Assembly (NCBI GenBank): GCA_038363005.1
Contig: JBBQBI010000003.1
Coordinates: 124,001-188,000 of the forward strand
Direction: 5' to 3'
DNA from: JAKOWB01 sp038363005
Lineage (GTDB): Bacteria > Pseudomonadota > Alphaproteobacteria > Kiloniellales > JACOMY01
Length of the DNA: 64,000 nucleotides
Below are positions 28,520 to 38,822 of this stretch, in pieces (the first letter of the stretch is position 1; every line of letters starts with the position of its first letter). The notes under the pieces are model-generated. The model was not told the DNA's origin. It worked only from the letters and a program-made list of their open reading frames with translations, and did no database searches. Both the position numbers and the translations under genes were made by a program.

Positions 28520-28541
28520 GCGACAGGACGAACCGACCAGC

Positions 28542-28662
28542 AAGGGCCCTCACCCCAACCCTCTCCCGCCCAAAAGCGGGAGAGGGAGCAGATGGGCGTC
28601 GGACCGAGCCATAGGCGCCCCCTCTCCCGCTTCTGGCGGGAGAGGGCAGGGTGAGGGCCCTT
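28542..28662 (+). repeat. Compound intergenic palindrome (CCCTCTCCCGC family, copy 1)
   Basis: Outer arms AAGGGCCCTCACCCC (28542-28556) and GGGTGAGGGCCCTT (28649-28662) enclose two separate hairpins, each CCCTCTCCCGC facing GCGGGAGAGGG. Similar compound units lie at 30908-31036 and 38109-38240. Confidence 0.85.
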
Positions 28663-28733
28663 GGTTTTCACCTCTTGCGCCGTCCGCGGCGGCGGGGATT
28701 GATCCTGGTCTTAACGGCCAGGGAGCTGCCCGC

Positions 28734-29351
28734 ATGTCCTTCGACCACTGGATCGCCTTCGTCGCCGCCTCGACCATCCTGCTGCTGATTCCGGGGCCGA
28801 CGGTGCTGCTCATCCTTTCCTATGCGCTGGCGCACGGGCGGAAGGCGGCGCGCGCCTCGGTGGCCGGCGTCGTGGCGGGCGACTTCGTCGCCATGACCGG
28901 CTCGCTGCTGGGCCTCGGCCTGCTGCTGGCGGCCTCGGCCGAGCTCTTCAACATCCTGCGCTGGATCGGCGCGGCCTATCTCGTCTACCTGGGCGTCAAG
29001 CTGTGGCGCGCGCCGGTGGGCGCACTGGGCAGCGCCGACACCAGCGAGGCGCAGCCCAGGCGCATCTTCCTGCACATCTTCGCGGTGACCGCGCTGAACC
29101 CCAAGGGGCTGGTCTTCTTCGTCGCCTTCCTGCCGCAGTTTCTCGATCCGGGACGGCCGGTCCTGCCGCAGTTCGTCATCTTCGAAGTGACCTTCCTGAC
29201 GCTGGCGGCGGTGAACTCCACCGCCTATGGCCTGCTGGCCGCCACCGCGCGGCGTGCCATCCGCAAGCCCGCCGTGCAGCGCTGGGTCAACCGCACCGGC
29301 GGCACCTTGCTGATTGGCGCCGGCGCGGCGACGGCGCTGATCCGGCGCTGA
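28734..29351 (+). CDS. LysE family translocator
   Basis: 205-residue inner-membrane exporter of the LysE/RhtB group, which exports amino acids such as lysine or homoserine. About six hydrophobic segments. Family signature LLLIPGPTVLLILSYALAHG sits in the first segment, and the conserved NPKGLVFFVAFLPQFLDP in the middle. Monocistronic, between two intergenic repeats. Which amino acid it exports cannot be told. Confidence 0.92.
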   Translation: MSFDHWIAFVAASTILLLIPGPTVLLILSYALAHGRKAARASVAGVVAGDFVAMTGSLLGLGLLLAASAELFNILRWIGAAYLVYLGVKLWRAPVGALGSADTSEAQPRRIFLHIFAVTALNPKGLVFFVAFLPQFLDPGRPVLPQFVIFEVTFLTLAAVNSTAYGLLAATARRAIRKPAVQRWVNRTGGTLLIGAGAATALIRR

Positions 29352-29384
29352 CGTGCAGAAGAGCACCGACCACCCCCACCCCGT

Positions 29385-29409
29385 CCCTCCCCCGTAAAGG
29401 GGGGGAGGG
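29385..29409 (+). terminator. Hairpin between convergent LysE and CreD genes
   Basis: CCCTCCCCC (29385-29393) pairs with GGGGGAGGG (29401-29409) around a 7-base loop. It lies 33 bp past the LysE stop and 24 bp before the end of the opposing CreD gene, so it probably ends both transcripts. No clear T-run. Confidence 0.55.
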
Positions 29410-29433
29410 GGATTGGGTGACAGGGGAGAGGGG

Positions 29434-30795
29434 CTAGGCCGCCGCGCGATACCAGGCCACCTTGCGTGTGCCCAGCATCACCGCCGCCAGCAGCAGGAAC
29501 AGCGCCAGCGAGCCGGACAGCAGGGCAAAGTCCTCGCTCGCCAGGGTGACGTAGAGGTAGAGCTTCACCGCACCCAGGCCGCCGGCCAGGCCCAGGCCGC
29601 GGCGCCAGCCGAGCGACCAGCCGAGATAGAGCGCGATCAGCCCGACGGTGCCCAGGCTGGCGGCCAGGTAGGCCGGGTCGAAGCCAATGGCCTCAGTCAG
29701 CGACAGCAGCAGCAGGTAGAACAGCGTCTCGGCGGCGCCGACCAGCAGGTACTGCACGGGGTGCAGCCGCGCGCGGGCCAGGGTCTCGAACAGGAAGACC
29801 GCGGCGAAGGTCAGCGCCAGCACGAAGAAGGCGTACTTCACCGCCCGCTCGCTCATGGAGTAGGCATCGACCGGCTGCACCAGGCTGACGCCGATGGCCG
29901 ACTGGTACAGCGCCCAGAGCGGCGCGCTGTCCAGCTCCGCCGGCGTCAGGTGCTGCACCGGCGGCAGGCCGGCGGCGAAGGCGCTGGCGTCCCAGCGCGC
30001 GGTGAAGCCGGCGTCGCCAATCGTGCTCTCGCTGGGCAGCCCGGCGCCGCCGAAGGAGGGATGCGGCCAGGGCGAGGTCAGGGTCAGCCGCGTGGTCTCG
30101 CCCGCCGGGGCGACCAGGAAGGCCTGACTGCCGTTCAAGGTCATGGTGAAGGCGACGCTGGGCGTGGCGCCGGGCGCCAGGCCGGGCAGCGGCGCCTCGA
30201 GGATGCCGGGGCCGCGCAGCAGCGTGGCCGGGCGCAGCTGCGTGGCGGCCCCGCCGTCGAGCGCGACTTCGACCGCGCCGGCGACGCCGTTGAGGCCGCT
30301 GGCGGCGACCAGCAGGCGGGCCTCGGCCCACAGCAGCTGGCGCGCCTGTAGCCCCAGGCTCTCGGCCGTCGGCGGACGGAAGCGGGCGGCCACCCGCAGC
30401 GTGGCGTCATAGACCAGGGTCTCGAACAGGCCGCGGTGGCGCGTCTCCGGCGCCAGCGCGCCGTCGATCGCCAGGTCCTCGGGCAGGATCAGCAGCAGGC
30501 CGCGGCCGCCGCCGGCCTCGATCACCGGCACCGCCAGCAGCGGGCCGACCAGGGTCTGCGGCGGGCCCCAGAGGCGGCCGATCTCGTCGGTCACCTCGTG
30601 CTGCCGCCAGGCGCGTTCCTGCACCAGGTCGGTCAGCAGGCCGATGGGCAGCAGGAAGAGCAGCCCCAGCACACCCAGCACCAGTCCCTTGCGCAGCAGC
30701 GGGTTCTTCAGCCAGGCGGGCATAGGCAGAAGCGGGCCGCCCGTGCCGTTTGGTTCGGCCGGCGCGGACGCGCCGTCGGATGTCGTGTCGCTCAT
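29434..30795 (-). CDS. creD: CreD family inner-membrane protein
   Basis: 453-residue integral membrane protein of the CreD family; in E. coli it is controlled by CreBC and affects envelope integrity and beta-lactam or colicin tolerance. Seen: a first membrane segment (VLGVLGLLFLLPIGLLTDLV), the ERAWRQHEVTDEIGRLWGPPQ motif, a long periplasmic beta-rich domain, then a cluster of C-terminal membrane helices with LHPVQYLLVGAAETLFYLLL. The ATG at 30795 has GAGGG upstream. No creB/creC genes are visible nearby, so regulation is unknown. Confidence 0.9.
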   Translation of the reverse strand: MSDTTSDGASAPAEPNGTGGPLLPMPAWLKNPLLRKGLVLGVLGLLFLLPIGLLTDLVQERAWRQHEVTDEIGRLWGPPQTLVGPLLAVPVIEAGGGRGLLLILPEDLAIDGALAPETRHRGLFETLVYDATLRVAARFRPPTAESLGLQARQLLWAEARLLVAASGLNGVAGAVEVALDGGAATQLRPATLLRGPGILEAPLPGLAPGATPSVAFTMTLNGSQAFLVAPAGETTRLTLTSPWPHPSFGGAGLPSESTIGDAGFTARWDASAFAAGLPPVQHLTPAELDSAPLWALYQSAIGVSLVQPVDAYSMSERAVKYAFFVLALTFAAVFLFETLARARLHPVQYLLVGAAETLFYLLLLSLTEAIGFDPAYLAASLGTVGLIALYLGWSLGWRRGLGLAGGLGAVKLYLYVTLASEDFALLSGSLALFLLLAAVMLGTRKVAWYRAAA

Positions 30796-30907
30796 GCTGG
30801 GATCCCTCTTCCGGTTGACGACCGGGGGGTAGGGATCGCGGGCGATGTGGGCGGCGCGGCGGCAAGCCGGCGGCGGCGCGGGGATTTCTTTGCGGCGGCG
30901 GGCTAGG

Positions 30908-31036
30908 CGCCCCCTCTCCCGCTTTCGGCGGGAGAGGGTAGGGTGAGGGCGTTCGGTCGGTGCGGTTGTTGGCGTTCGCACCAATAAGAAAGCGCCCTCA
31001 CCCCAACCCTCTCCCGCCAGAAGCGGGAGAGGGGGC
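30908..31036 (+). repeat. Compound intergenic palindrome (CCCTCTCCCGC family, copy 2)
   Basis: Two hairpins of CCCTCTCCCGC with GCGGGAGAGGG (30912-30938 and 31007-31033), joined by inverted GGGTGAGGGCG / CGCCCTCACCCC arms. It occupies the divergent creD-guaA gap, so the promoters of both genes must lie close to or inside it. Confidence 0.85.
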
Positions 31037-31099
31037 CCGCCGGTGCCACCCCCCGCCTCCCGCTGGACTCTTCCGCGCCCCTCTGGTTTCTTCGCCGCC

Positions 31100-32701
<1,602 letters not shown>

Positions 32702-32819
32702 GGGAACAAGGCAATCGAGAAATTCTGTACTACTATTGCCCGATTTTGTACTCATCGTACGCATTCATAGCGACATCAACGATCCTATTTTGTTATTGCC
32801 CTACAGATCGTCTAGAATG

Positions 32820-33764
32820 TTACCAAATATTTGGGATTGACTGAGCCACCGCCTGAAAAAGTGGGGGAGGGACAGCATTGCCAATCACCTGGTATTTAGC
32901 TCTAACTCCCGCAGTGTCAGGAAACTCCAAATCTGCTCTGAAGCCTTGAAGCCGCGATGTTTCTCTATAACTAAAGCGTCTCGCTGGTCCGTCGAACTTG
33001 AATTTCCAAGAATCAGTATGAACTCTTACAAGAGGAGGACTGATTGGGTGAAGTGCAACATGGCGACTGTTGGCGACAATTGTACGTGCGCACTCGTTCC
33101 AATCACGCCAACGATTACGCGATAGATAATACCAATGAAATGGCTGAGCATCATACTCATCTTTGTCCGGCCATTCTGGCAAATCACCGATGGCATCTTG
33201 AATAGTAACTATTTTCCTGATTTTTCTTCTGTCGGTATCTATATTTTTCATAGGGAATTCATAGGTTTCAATTATATCTGAACGAATTCCAACCAAAAAC
33301 AAACGAACCCTCTCTTGCGCCACACCAAAATCCTTAGCGTCTAATACGTTGTGCCAAACACGGTAGCCAGCCAAACGAAATCTTGTTATCTGATTGTTCA
33401 ATAGATGGCGGTGACTTGCTCTTATCATCCCAGAGACATTTTCAACAATGAATGCTTTTGGCTTTATACTACGCAACGCACGATCAAATTCTCGATATAG
33501 GAAATTCATCGTATTGTCGGGATCTCGGGTGCCCCCAACGCTGAAGCCTTGGCACGGGTAGCAACCCACCAGAAGATCAGCCGCAGGGAACACGCGGATT
33601 TCCTCAACCGGACATAGTCTAAAGTCAGTCTCTGGAAGATTGGCGACGTAGAGATCACGAGCGTAAGGTGCAATGTCATTCGCCAGCAGTACCTCGAATC
33701 CAGCAGCTCTCAAGCCAGCATCGCTTCCACCGCAACCTGAAAATAGCGAGACCGCCGTCGGCAT
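32820..33764 (-). CDS. DNA (cytosine-5-)-methyltransferase
   Basis: 314-residue C5-cytosine methyltransferase with every catalytic motif in order: I FSGCGGSDAGLRAAG (residues 8-22), IV CYPCQGFS with nucleophile C71, VI VENVSG (E108), VIII AQERVRLFLVG (150-154), and IX/X ending YQVIGNAVPPPL (291-302). The target-recognition region spans about residues 165-265. So it should be active; the site is unknown. The ATG at 33764 has AGAGG upstream, and the family starts here. Third gene of the island operon, 81 bp after the nuclease-like gene. Base composition is unlike the flanks. Could protect host DNA from the neighbouring protein. Confidence 0.93.
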   Translation of the reverse strand: MPTAVSLFSGCGGSDAGLRAAGFEVLLANDIAPYARDLYVANLPETDFRLCPVEEIRVFPAADLLVGCYPCQGFSVGGTRDPDNTMNFLYREFDRALRSIKPKAFIVENVSGMIRASHRHLLNNQITRFRLAGYRVWHNVLDAKDFGVAQERVRLFLVGIRSDIIETYEFPMKNIDTDRRKIRKIVTIQDAIGDLPEWPDKDEYDAQPFHWYYLSRNRWRDWNECARTIVANSRHVALHPISPPLVRVHTDSWKFKFDGPARRFSYRETSRLQGFRADLEFPDTAGVRAKYQVIGNAVPPPLFQAVAQSIPNIW

Positions 33765-33845
33765 TTTTCGTTCCTCTGCTTTGTCCCTTCTACCCGAAAG
33801 CAATTCGGACGGCCAGTAAAATCGATGGGCCAAAAAACTCTTACG

Positions 33846-34796
33846 TTACGCGACGTTAGGTACGGGGACTACCAGCCTCGTGAGCGCCACAATGTTTGCC
33901 ATTGCAGATTGGTACTCTGTCCCCTCGCATGCCTGCTCCGCCAAAGCTGTAAGGCGAGCTCTATCGAAAACTAAGCCGGCTATTCGCAGAGCTTCGTGTA
34001 ACCACCCATCCGCGATATGATGGGGAGTGGTAAAAGCGCGTGTGGGAGGGACATAGGAAAGTGGGTTAAACCACTTCCCATATCTATTGAGATCGACATC
34101 GTTGAATTTGCCCGTCCAATCATCGCCGCAGGCGCACTGCCCAACTATGAACAGACTCCCCAATCGTGTGTCGGGCGGGCGCTTCCAAACAATAAAATCT
34201 ACTCCGTGGTCACCAGCGTCTCTAGGTTCTTCCGGCAAGTCTGGTTGAGGATTCCAAAACCACTCCCTTGTCTCATTCTGTGCATGTTTCATTGCCTTCC
34301 TAAACATTTTCCCTACCGCTTGGTCGCGTGGAGTTCCTACATGTAAAGCGCGCGCTTCGTTACCCAAATACTGCTTTACTAGAACTGCTGACATGCGCTC
34401 GAAAATGCGTGGGAAATGTGCATGCCTGCCAGCGGTAATTTGGTCGGCTAGAGAAATAGCAAGGCAGAATTCATAGAACCCGCTACGACTAGGTCGGTAA
34501 GTCAGTTGGCCTTTCTCAATTAAAAATGGGTACGCGGAGCCCATTAAAGCGGCTCGCCTCTGAACCTCTTCCAAAACGTCACCTACGGCGGAATCGATCG
34601 CAAGATCTTGTTTATGCCAATCCGCCGTTTCCAGACTGGGATCGGGCTGGTAATCGTCCATCGCATCGGCGACGCGGTTGTCATATACTCCTTGATCCGC
34701 AATAACAGAGCCTTTTAGAATGGCTTCAAGTTCTGCTTGATCAGAATTCTCTATTGCCGCTTGGTCTTGTCTTCTAAAGGTGAATTTCTCTGTCAT
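33846..34796 (-). CDS. Unrecognised protein with PD-(D/E)XK nuclease-like signature
   Basis: 316 residues, soluble. I do not know the family by name. The middle contains an Arg/Glu-rich helix FPRIFERMSAVLVKQYLG (E133), then GDHGVDFIVWK (D200) and a hydrophobic strand ending FIVGQCACGDDW (Q220, W227, K230). A D...Q-x-x spacing after an upstream Glu resembles Mrr-like PD-(D/E)XK nucleases (GxDxxxx...QxK), but the usual lysine is Ala here and the nearest lysine is K230. Starts inside the stop of the ParB-like gene (ATGA) and precedes the methyltransferase, so a restriction-type role is the leading inference. Nuclease activity is not shown. Confidence 0.6.
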   Translation of the reverse strand: MTEKFTFRRQDQAAIENSDQAELEAILKGSVIADQGVYDNRVADAMDDYQPDPSLETADWHKQDLAIDSAVGDVLEEVQRRAALMGSAYPFLIEKGQLTYRPSRSGFYEFCLAISLADQITAGRHAHFPRIFERMSAVLVKQYLGNEARALHVGTPRDQAVGKMFRKAMKHAQNETREWFWNPQPDLPEEPRDAGDHGVDFIVWKRPPDTRLGSLFIVGQCACGDDWTGKFNDVDLNRYGKWFNPLSYVPPTRAFTTPHHIADGWLHEALRIAGLVFDRARLTALAEQACEGTEYQSAMANIVALTRLVVPVPNVA

Positions 34797-36001
34797 TTGG
34801 AGCCCATTTTCGCAGATTCTTCAATTTTTTGATTTATGGCTTCTGCGGTTCTACGGTTTACCTGAGAAATAGGCACAATTGATTTAGCTACATCTGTATC
34901 TATGATTTCACCAGCTAAACTGGAAATGATCTCTGCTTGTAGAGTTTGAACCTGCGTCAAACCATCTCGAATTCTTTGCTCGACAGGCATGGTTAAGCGC
35001 CCAATTTCTAAGACCGATTTCCCTGCTTCGAGCATGGAGATTTTAATTGGATCTGCAAACACGGATGCAAGATCGCCAAGCTGGCGTGAATCTTCAATCG
35101 ACGCACTGCGACCCTTAGTCTTATCACCAAACATCGCCCGCGTCACTGTTCCTGCGCGAGCCAATTTACTCTTTGCTAAGAAGGCCAATTTTGGATCGTT
35201 ATCTTCTAATCCCAAATAATTTCGCGTTGCAGTGTACCCAAGTATTGTATAAACCCAAGAGAAAGGATACTCTGTGACGCTTCCTCTACCTCTTCTTTGG
35301 CTGTCTTGCGGTCGAAATTCACCAGCTTCAATGGTTTGCTTTATAAAATAGTATCCTTCAAGAAGTCTCTTTACAGTGCCGTGATGATCTCCAATCATCA
35401 ACGCAACATCCACAAGAGGTAGTTTATGCTCTGATACAACTTCGGCGACCCACGCTGCTTTGGCGTACGAGTCCCAAGGTTGCGCGGACGCTATGTGGCG
35501 AACGCCTAAGTACGACAAGAGAGCTCGCTTCCGCTCCGATGTCGAAAAAACGATAGTAGGTAGTGGATCAATGGATTTAGATCCGTGCTTCCTCCATATG
35601 TCTTGATATTGACTGGCTCGGGCCTTTTGGCGTGCGGCGCGAGGGTCCCCGGCTAATATTAGGCATGCGGCGAGCCTTCTATTGCCTTCGACCACGACAA
35701 CTTTTGACGGTGTAGAAGCGCGATGACACACTAGCGGTTCGGCCTGAATGTATCCGTTTATCGCTAGTGAACTAAGGACATCATCCACCCCGAACGTGCG
35801 GACGATGTGATCAAGGACATCAGCTTGCTCCCAGCCCTTTTCTCCCATCCCTCCGAAGCGTGGGTTTGCGCCATCAAGAAGGAGGTGCTTGAGCGCAATC
35901 ATTTCCGTCTTCTGCGTCGCAGGCATGTTCCCTTCTGCAGGTGATGCCTGCGGCTCGGTCGTTGGTTTCTTTGCCAAGAGAGCCCCCTTCACTCCATCCA
36001 T
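34793..36001 (-). CDS. ParB/Srx-fold domain protein
   Basis: 402 residues. Residues 35-115 form a ParB N-terminal-like domain: LLLDGANPRF, INGYIQAEPLV and the signature VVVVEGNRRLAACLIL (102-117). Around 197-220 a helix-turn-helix-like LVDVALMIGDHHGTVKRLLE suggests DNA contact; the C-terminal 180 residues are unfamiliar. No ParA partner and no centromere-like repeats are nearby, so chromosome segregation is unlikely. ATG 36001 has a weak ribosome site; an in-frame ATG at 35926 with AAGGGA just before it would give 377 residues and keep every motif. First gene of the island operon, 4-bp overlap with the next. Confidence 0.75.
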   Translation of the reverse strand: MDGVKGALLAKKPTTEPQASPAEGNMPATQKTEMIALKHLLLDGANPRFGGMGEKGWEQADVLDHIVRTFGVDDVLSSLAINGYIQAEPLVCHRASTPSKVVVVEGNRRLAACLILAGDPRAARQKARASQYQDIWRKHGSKSIDPLPTIVFSTSERKRALLSYLGVRHIASAQPWDSYAKAAWVAEVVSEHKLPLVDVALMIGDHHGTVKRLLEGYYFIKQTIEAGEFRPQDSQRRGRGSVTEYPFSWVYTILGYTATRNYLGLEDNDPKLAFLAKSKLARAGTVTRAMFGDKTKGRSASIEDSRQLGDLASVFADPIKISMLEAGKSVLEIGRLTMPVEQRIRDGLTQVQTLQAEIISSLAGEIIDTDVAKSIVPISQVNRRTAEAINQKIEESAKMGSK

Positions 36002-36132
36002 CTAAACGGTCACTTGCGCGCAGACTGAGGCAGTTTACTCGCAGAAATCCGAAAGAAGTAGCTGGGTGTTTGCAATAGCTGACATCCAAGTATCTGTCTT
36101 GAAATATAGGTGGTACCTTGGTGCCTTCCCCC

Positions 36133-37968
36133 TCACACCTTCCTAACCGCCCCCCGCGCCGCGCTGGTGGCAAAGGCCGCATAGGCCCTGAGCGCCATGC
36201 TCACCTTCCGCTCTCTCCCCGCCGGCTTCCACGCCCCGGCGCCCTTCGCCGCCATCGCCGCACGCCGGGCCGCGATCACCGCATCCCCCACCGCCAGGCG
36301 CACGCTGCGTCCCGGGATGTCGATCTCGATCCTATCCCCCGGCTCGACCAGGGCGATGAGGCCGCCCTCGGCCGCCTCGGGGCTGACGTGGCCGATGGAG
36401 AGGCCGGAGGTGCCGCCGGAGAAGCGGCCGTCGGTGATCAGGGCGCAGGCCTTGCCCAGGCCCTTCGACTTCAGATAGCTGGTGGGATAGAGCATCTCCT
36501 GCATGCCGGGGCCGCCGCGGGGGCCCTCGTAGCGGATCACCACCACGTCGCCGGCCTGGACCAGGCCGCCGAGGATGCCGGCGACGGCGGCGTCCTGGCT
36601 CTCGAACACGCGGGCGGGGCCGGCGAAGACCAGGATCGACTCATCGACGCCGGCCGTCTTCACGATGCAGCCGTCCAGCGCCAGGTTGCCCTGCAGCACC
36701 GCCAGGCCGCCGTCCTGGGAGAAGGCATGCGCGGCGTCGCGGATCACGCCGGTTTCGCGGTCGAGGTCGAGTTCCTTCCAGCGGCGTGACTGGCTGAAGG
36801 CCACCTGGGTCGGCACGCCGCCGGGCGCGGCGCGGTAGAAGCTGCTGACCGTCTCGCTGGTGGCGCGGCGCACGTCCCAGCGCTCCAGCGCCTCGGCCAG
36901 GCTGGCGCTGTGCACCGTCGGGCAGCGGGTGTCGAGCAGGCCGGCACGCTCCAGCTCGCCCAGGATGGCCATGATGCCGCCGGCGCGGTGCACGTCCTCC
37001 ATGTGGACGTCGCTCTTGGCCGGCGCCACCTTGGTGAGGCAGGGCACGCGGCGCGACAGGCGGTCGATGTCGGCCATGGTGAAGTCGATCTCGGCCTCGT
37101 GCGCAGCGGCCAGCAGGTGCAGCACCGTGTTGGTCGAACCGCCCATGGCGATGTCCAGGCTCATGGCGTTCTCGAAGGCGGCGAAGGAGGCGATGGCGCG
37201 CGGCAGGACCGTGGCGTCGTCCTGCTCGTAGTAACGCCGCGCCAGGTCGACGATCAGGTGCCCGGCTTCGCGGAACAGGCGCTCGCGGTCGCTGTGGGTC
37301 GCCAGCACCGAGCCGTTGCCCGGCAGCGACAGGCCCAGCGCCTCGGTCAGGCAGTTCATCGAGTTGGCGGTGAACATGCCCGAGCAGGAGCCGCAGGTGG
37401 GGCAGGCGGACCGCTCGATGGTGGCCATGTCGGCCTCGCTCACCTTGTCGTCGGCGGCGGCCACCATGGCGTCGACCAGGTCGAGCGCCACCTCCTTGCC
37501 CTTCAGGATGACCTTGCCGGCCTCCATCGGCCCGCCGGAGACGAAGACCGCCGGCACGTTGAGGCGCAGCGCGGCCATCAGCATGCCGGGGGTGATCTTG
37601 TCGCAGTTGGAGATGCAGACCAGCGCGTCGACGCAGTGCGCGTTGGCCATGTACTCGACGCTGTCAGCGATCAGCTCGCGCGAGGGCAGGCTGTAGAGCA
37701 TGCCGTCGTGGCCCATGGCGATGCCGTCGTCCACCGCGATGGTGTTGAACTCCTTGGCGACGCCGCCGGCGGCCTCGACCTCGCGCGCGACGAGCTGGCC
37801 CAGGTCCTTCAGGTGGACGTGGCCGGGCACGAACTGGGTGAAGGAGTTGCAGATGGCGACGATCGGCTTGCCGAAGTCGGCGTCGGTCATGCCGGTGGCC
37901 CGCCAGAGGCTGCGCGCCCCCGCCATGTTGCGGCCGTGCGTCGAGGTGCGGGAGCGAAGGGCGGGCAT
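36133..37968 (-). CDS. ilvD: Dihydroxy-acid dehydratase
   Basis: 611 residues, normal length. Iron-sulfur enzyme that dehydrates dihydroxy-isovalerate and dihydroxy-methylvalerate in valine and isoleucine synthesis. Seen: MPALRSRTSTHGRNMAGAR at the start, CNSFTQFVPGHVHL, the cluster cysteines in SACPTCGSCSGMFTANSMN, and CALITDGRFSGGTSGLSIGH near the C-terminus. The start ATG at 37968 is set by the family N-terminus. Single gene. Its stop marks the right border of the AT-rich island. Confidence 0.96.
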   Translation of the reverse strand: MPALRSRTSTHGRNMAGARSLWRATGMTDADFGKPIVAICNSFTQFVPGHVHLKDLGQLVAREVEAAGGVAKEFNTIAVDDGIAMGHDGMLYSLPSRELIADSVEYMANAHCVDALVCISNCDKITPGMLMAALRLNVPAVFVSGGPMEAGKVILKGKEVALDLVDAMVAAADDKVSEADMATIERSACPTCGSCSGMFTANSMNCLTEALGLSLPGNGSVLATHSDRERLFREAGHLIVDLARRYYEQDDATVLPRAIASFAAFENAMSLDIAMGGSTNTVLHLLAAAHEAEIDFTMADIDRLSRRVPCLTKVAPAKSDVHMEDVHRAGGIMAILGELERAGLLDTRCPTVHSASLAEALERWDVRRATSETVSSFYRAAPGGVPTQVAFSQSRRWKELDLDRETGVIRDAAHAFSQDGGLAVLQGNLALDGCIVKTAGVDESILVFAGPARVFESQDAAVAGILGGLVQAGDVVVIRYEGPRGGPGMQEMLYPTSYLKSKGLGKACALITDGRFSGGTSGLSIGHVSPEAAEGGLIALVEPGDRIEIDIPGRSVRLAVGDAVIAARRAAMAAKGAGAWKPAGRERKVSMALRAYAAFATSAARGAVRKV

Positions 37969-38108
37969 GGGCTGGGTCCCCTGGGCTTGAGCTGCTGGGG
38001 GCGTTTTAGCGCATGGCGGCGAGGGAGGCGACCCGCGGGGCGGGCAGGGGGCTATGAGGGGAGCGGGGAGCCGGGGGGAGCGGGACGGCGCGCTGGCGGC
38101 GCAGTCCT

Positions 38109-38240
38109 CCCTCTCCCGCTTCTGGCGGGAGAGGGTCGGGGTGAGGGCCCTGGGTCGGTGCGACTGGATTGACCCGCACCGACCGAACGCCCTCATCCGG
38201 CGCTGCGCGCCACCTTCTCCCGCCGAAAGCGGGAGAAGGG
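38109..38240 (+). repeat. Compound intergenic palindrome (CCCTCTCCCGC family, copy 3)
   Basis: First hairpin CCCTCTCCCGC / GCGGGAGAGGG (38109 onward). Then inverted GGGTCGGTGCG / CGCACCGACC arms, and a last hairpin CTTCTCCCGC / GCGGGAGAAG near 38238. Same plan as copies at 28542 and 30908 but with a longer middle. Lies between msrA and ilvD, both on the minus strand. Confidence 0.8.
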
Positions 38241-38264
38241 TAATGACGTGCGGGAGAAGCCGCC

Positions 38265-38822
38265 CTACTCCGCCGCCGCCCTGTCCCGCTTCGGCAGCAC
38301 CCAGCCGGGCCGCACGAAGTGGCAGGTGTAGCCATAGGGCTGGCGCAGCAGATAGTCCTGGTGCTCCGGCTCGGCCTGCCAGAAGGCGCCGACCGGCTCC
38401 ACCTCGGTCACCACCTTGCCGGGCCACAGGCCGCTGGCCTCGACGTCGGCGATGGTGTCCAGCGCCACCTGCCGCTGCGTCTCGTCCAGATAGTAGATGG
38501 CCGACCGATAGGCGGCGCCACGGTCGTTGCCCTGGCGGTCCTTGGTCGTCGGGTCGTGGATCTGGAAGAAGAACTCCAGGATCGCGCGATAGCTGGTCTT
38601 GCTGGGGTCGAAGGCGATCTCCACTGCCTCGGCATGGCGGCCGTGGTTGCGATAGGTGGCGTTGGCCACCTCGCCGCCGCTGTAGCCGACGCGGCTGCGC
38701 AGCACGCCCGGCAGCTTGCGGATCAGGTCCTGCATGCCCCAGAAGCAGCCGCCGGCGAGCACGGCCAGCTCCTCGCCGGGGCGCTTGTCGAGCGTGCCGG
38801 GGGCGATGTTGGGTGTCGTCAC
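38265..38822 (-). CDS. msrA: Peptide-methionine (S)-S-oxide reductase MsrA
   Basis: 185 residues. Repairs the S-sulfoxide of methionine in proteins. Seen: catalytic loop LAGGCFWGMQDL, VGYSGGEVANATYRNHGRHAEAV, FFFQIHDPTTKDRQGNDRG and YRSAIYY, all family landmarks; a further Cys in YGYTCHFVRPGW may resolve the disulfide. No ATG is available. A GTG at 38822 overlaps the msrB stop in a GTGA arrangement, giving tight coupling to msrB, its functional partner for the R-sulfoxide. Confidence 0.95.
   Translation of the reverse strand: MTTPNIAPGTLDKRPGEELAVLAGGCFWGMQDLIRKLPGVLRSRVGYSGGEVANATYRNHGRHAEAVEIAFDPSKTSYRAILEFFFQIHDPTTKDRQGNDRGAAYRSAIYYLDETQRQVALDTIADVEASGLWPGKVVTEVEPVGAFWQAEPEHQDYLLRQPYGYTCHFVRPGWVLPKRDRAAAE

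Larger units (their letters stand above)
32702..36132 (-). other. AT-rich genomic island with a putative restriction/defence operon
   Basis: Lies exactly between the guaA stop and the ilvD stop. Lines sampled inside it are near 50 % G+C against about 70 % on either side, and codons are much less G/C-biased at third positions. Holds three genes all on the minus strand in the order ParB-like, nuclease-like, C5-methyltransferase. No integrase, transposase or tRNA is present inside. These signs point to horizontal gain. Confidence 0.8.
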
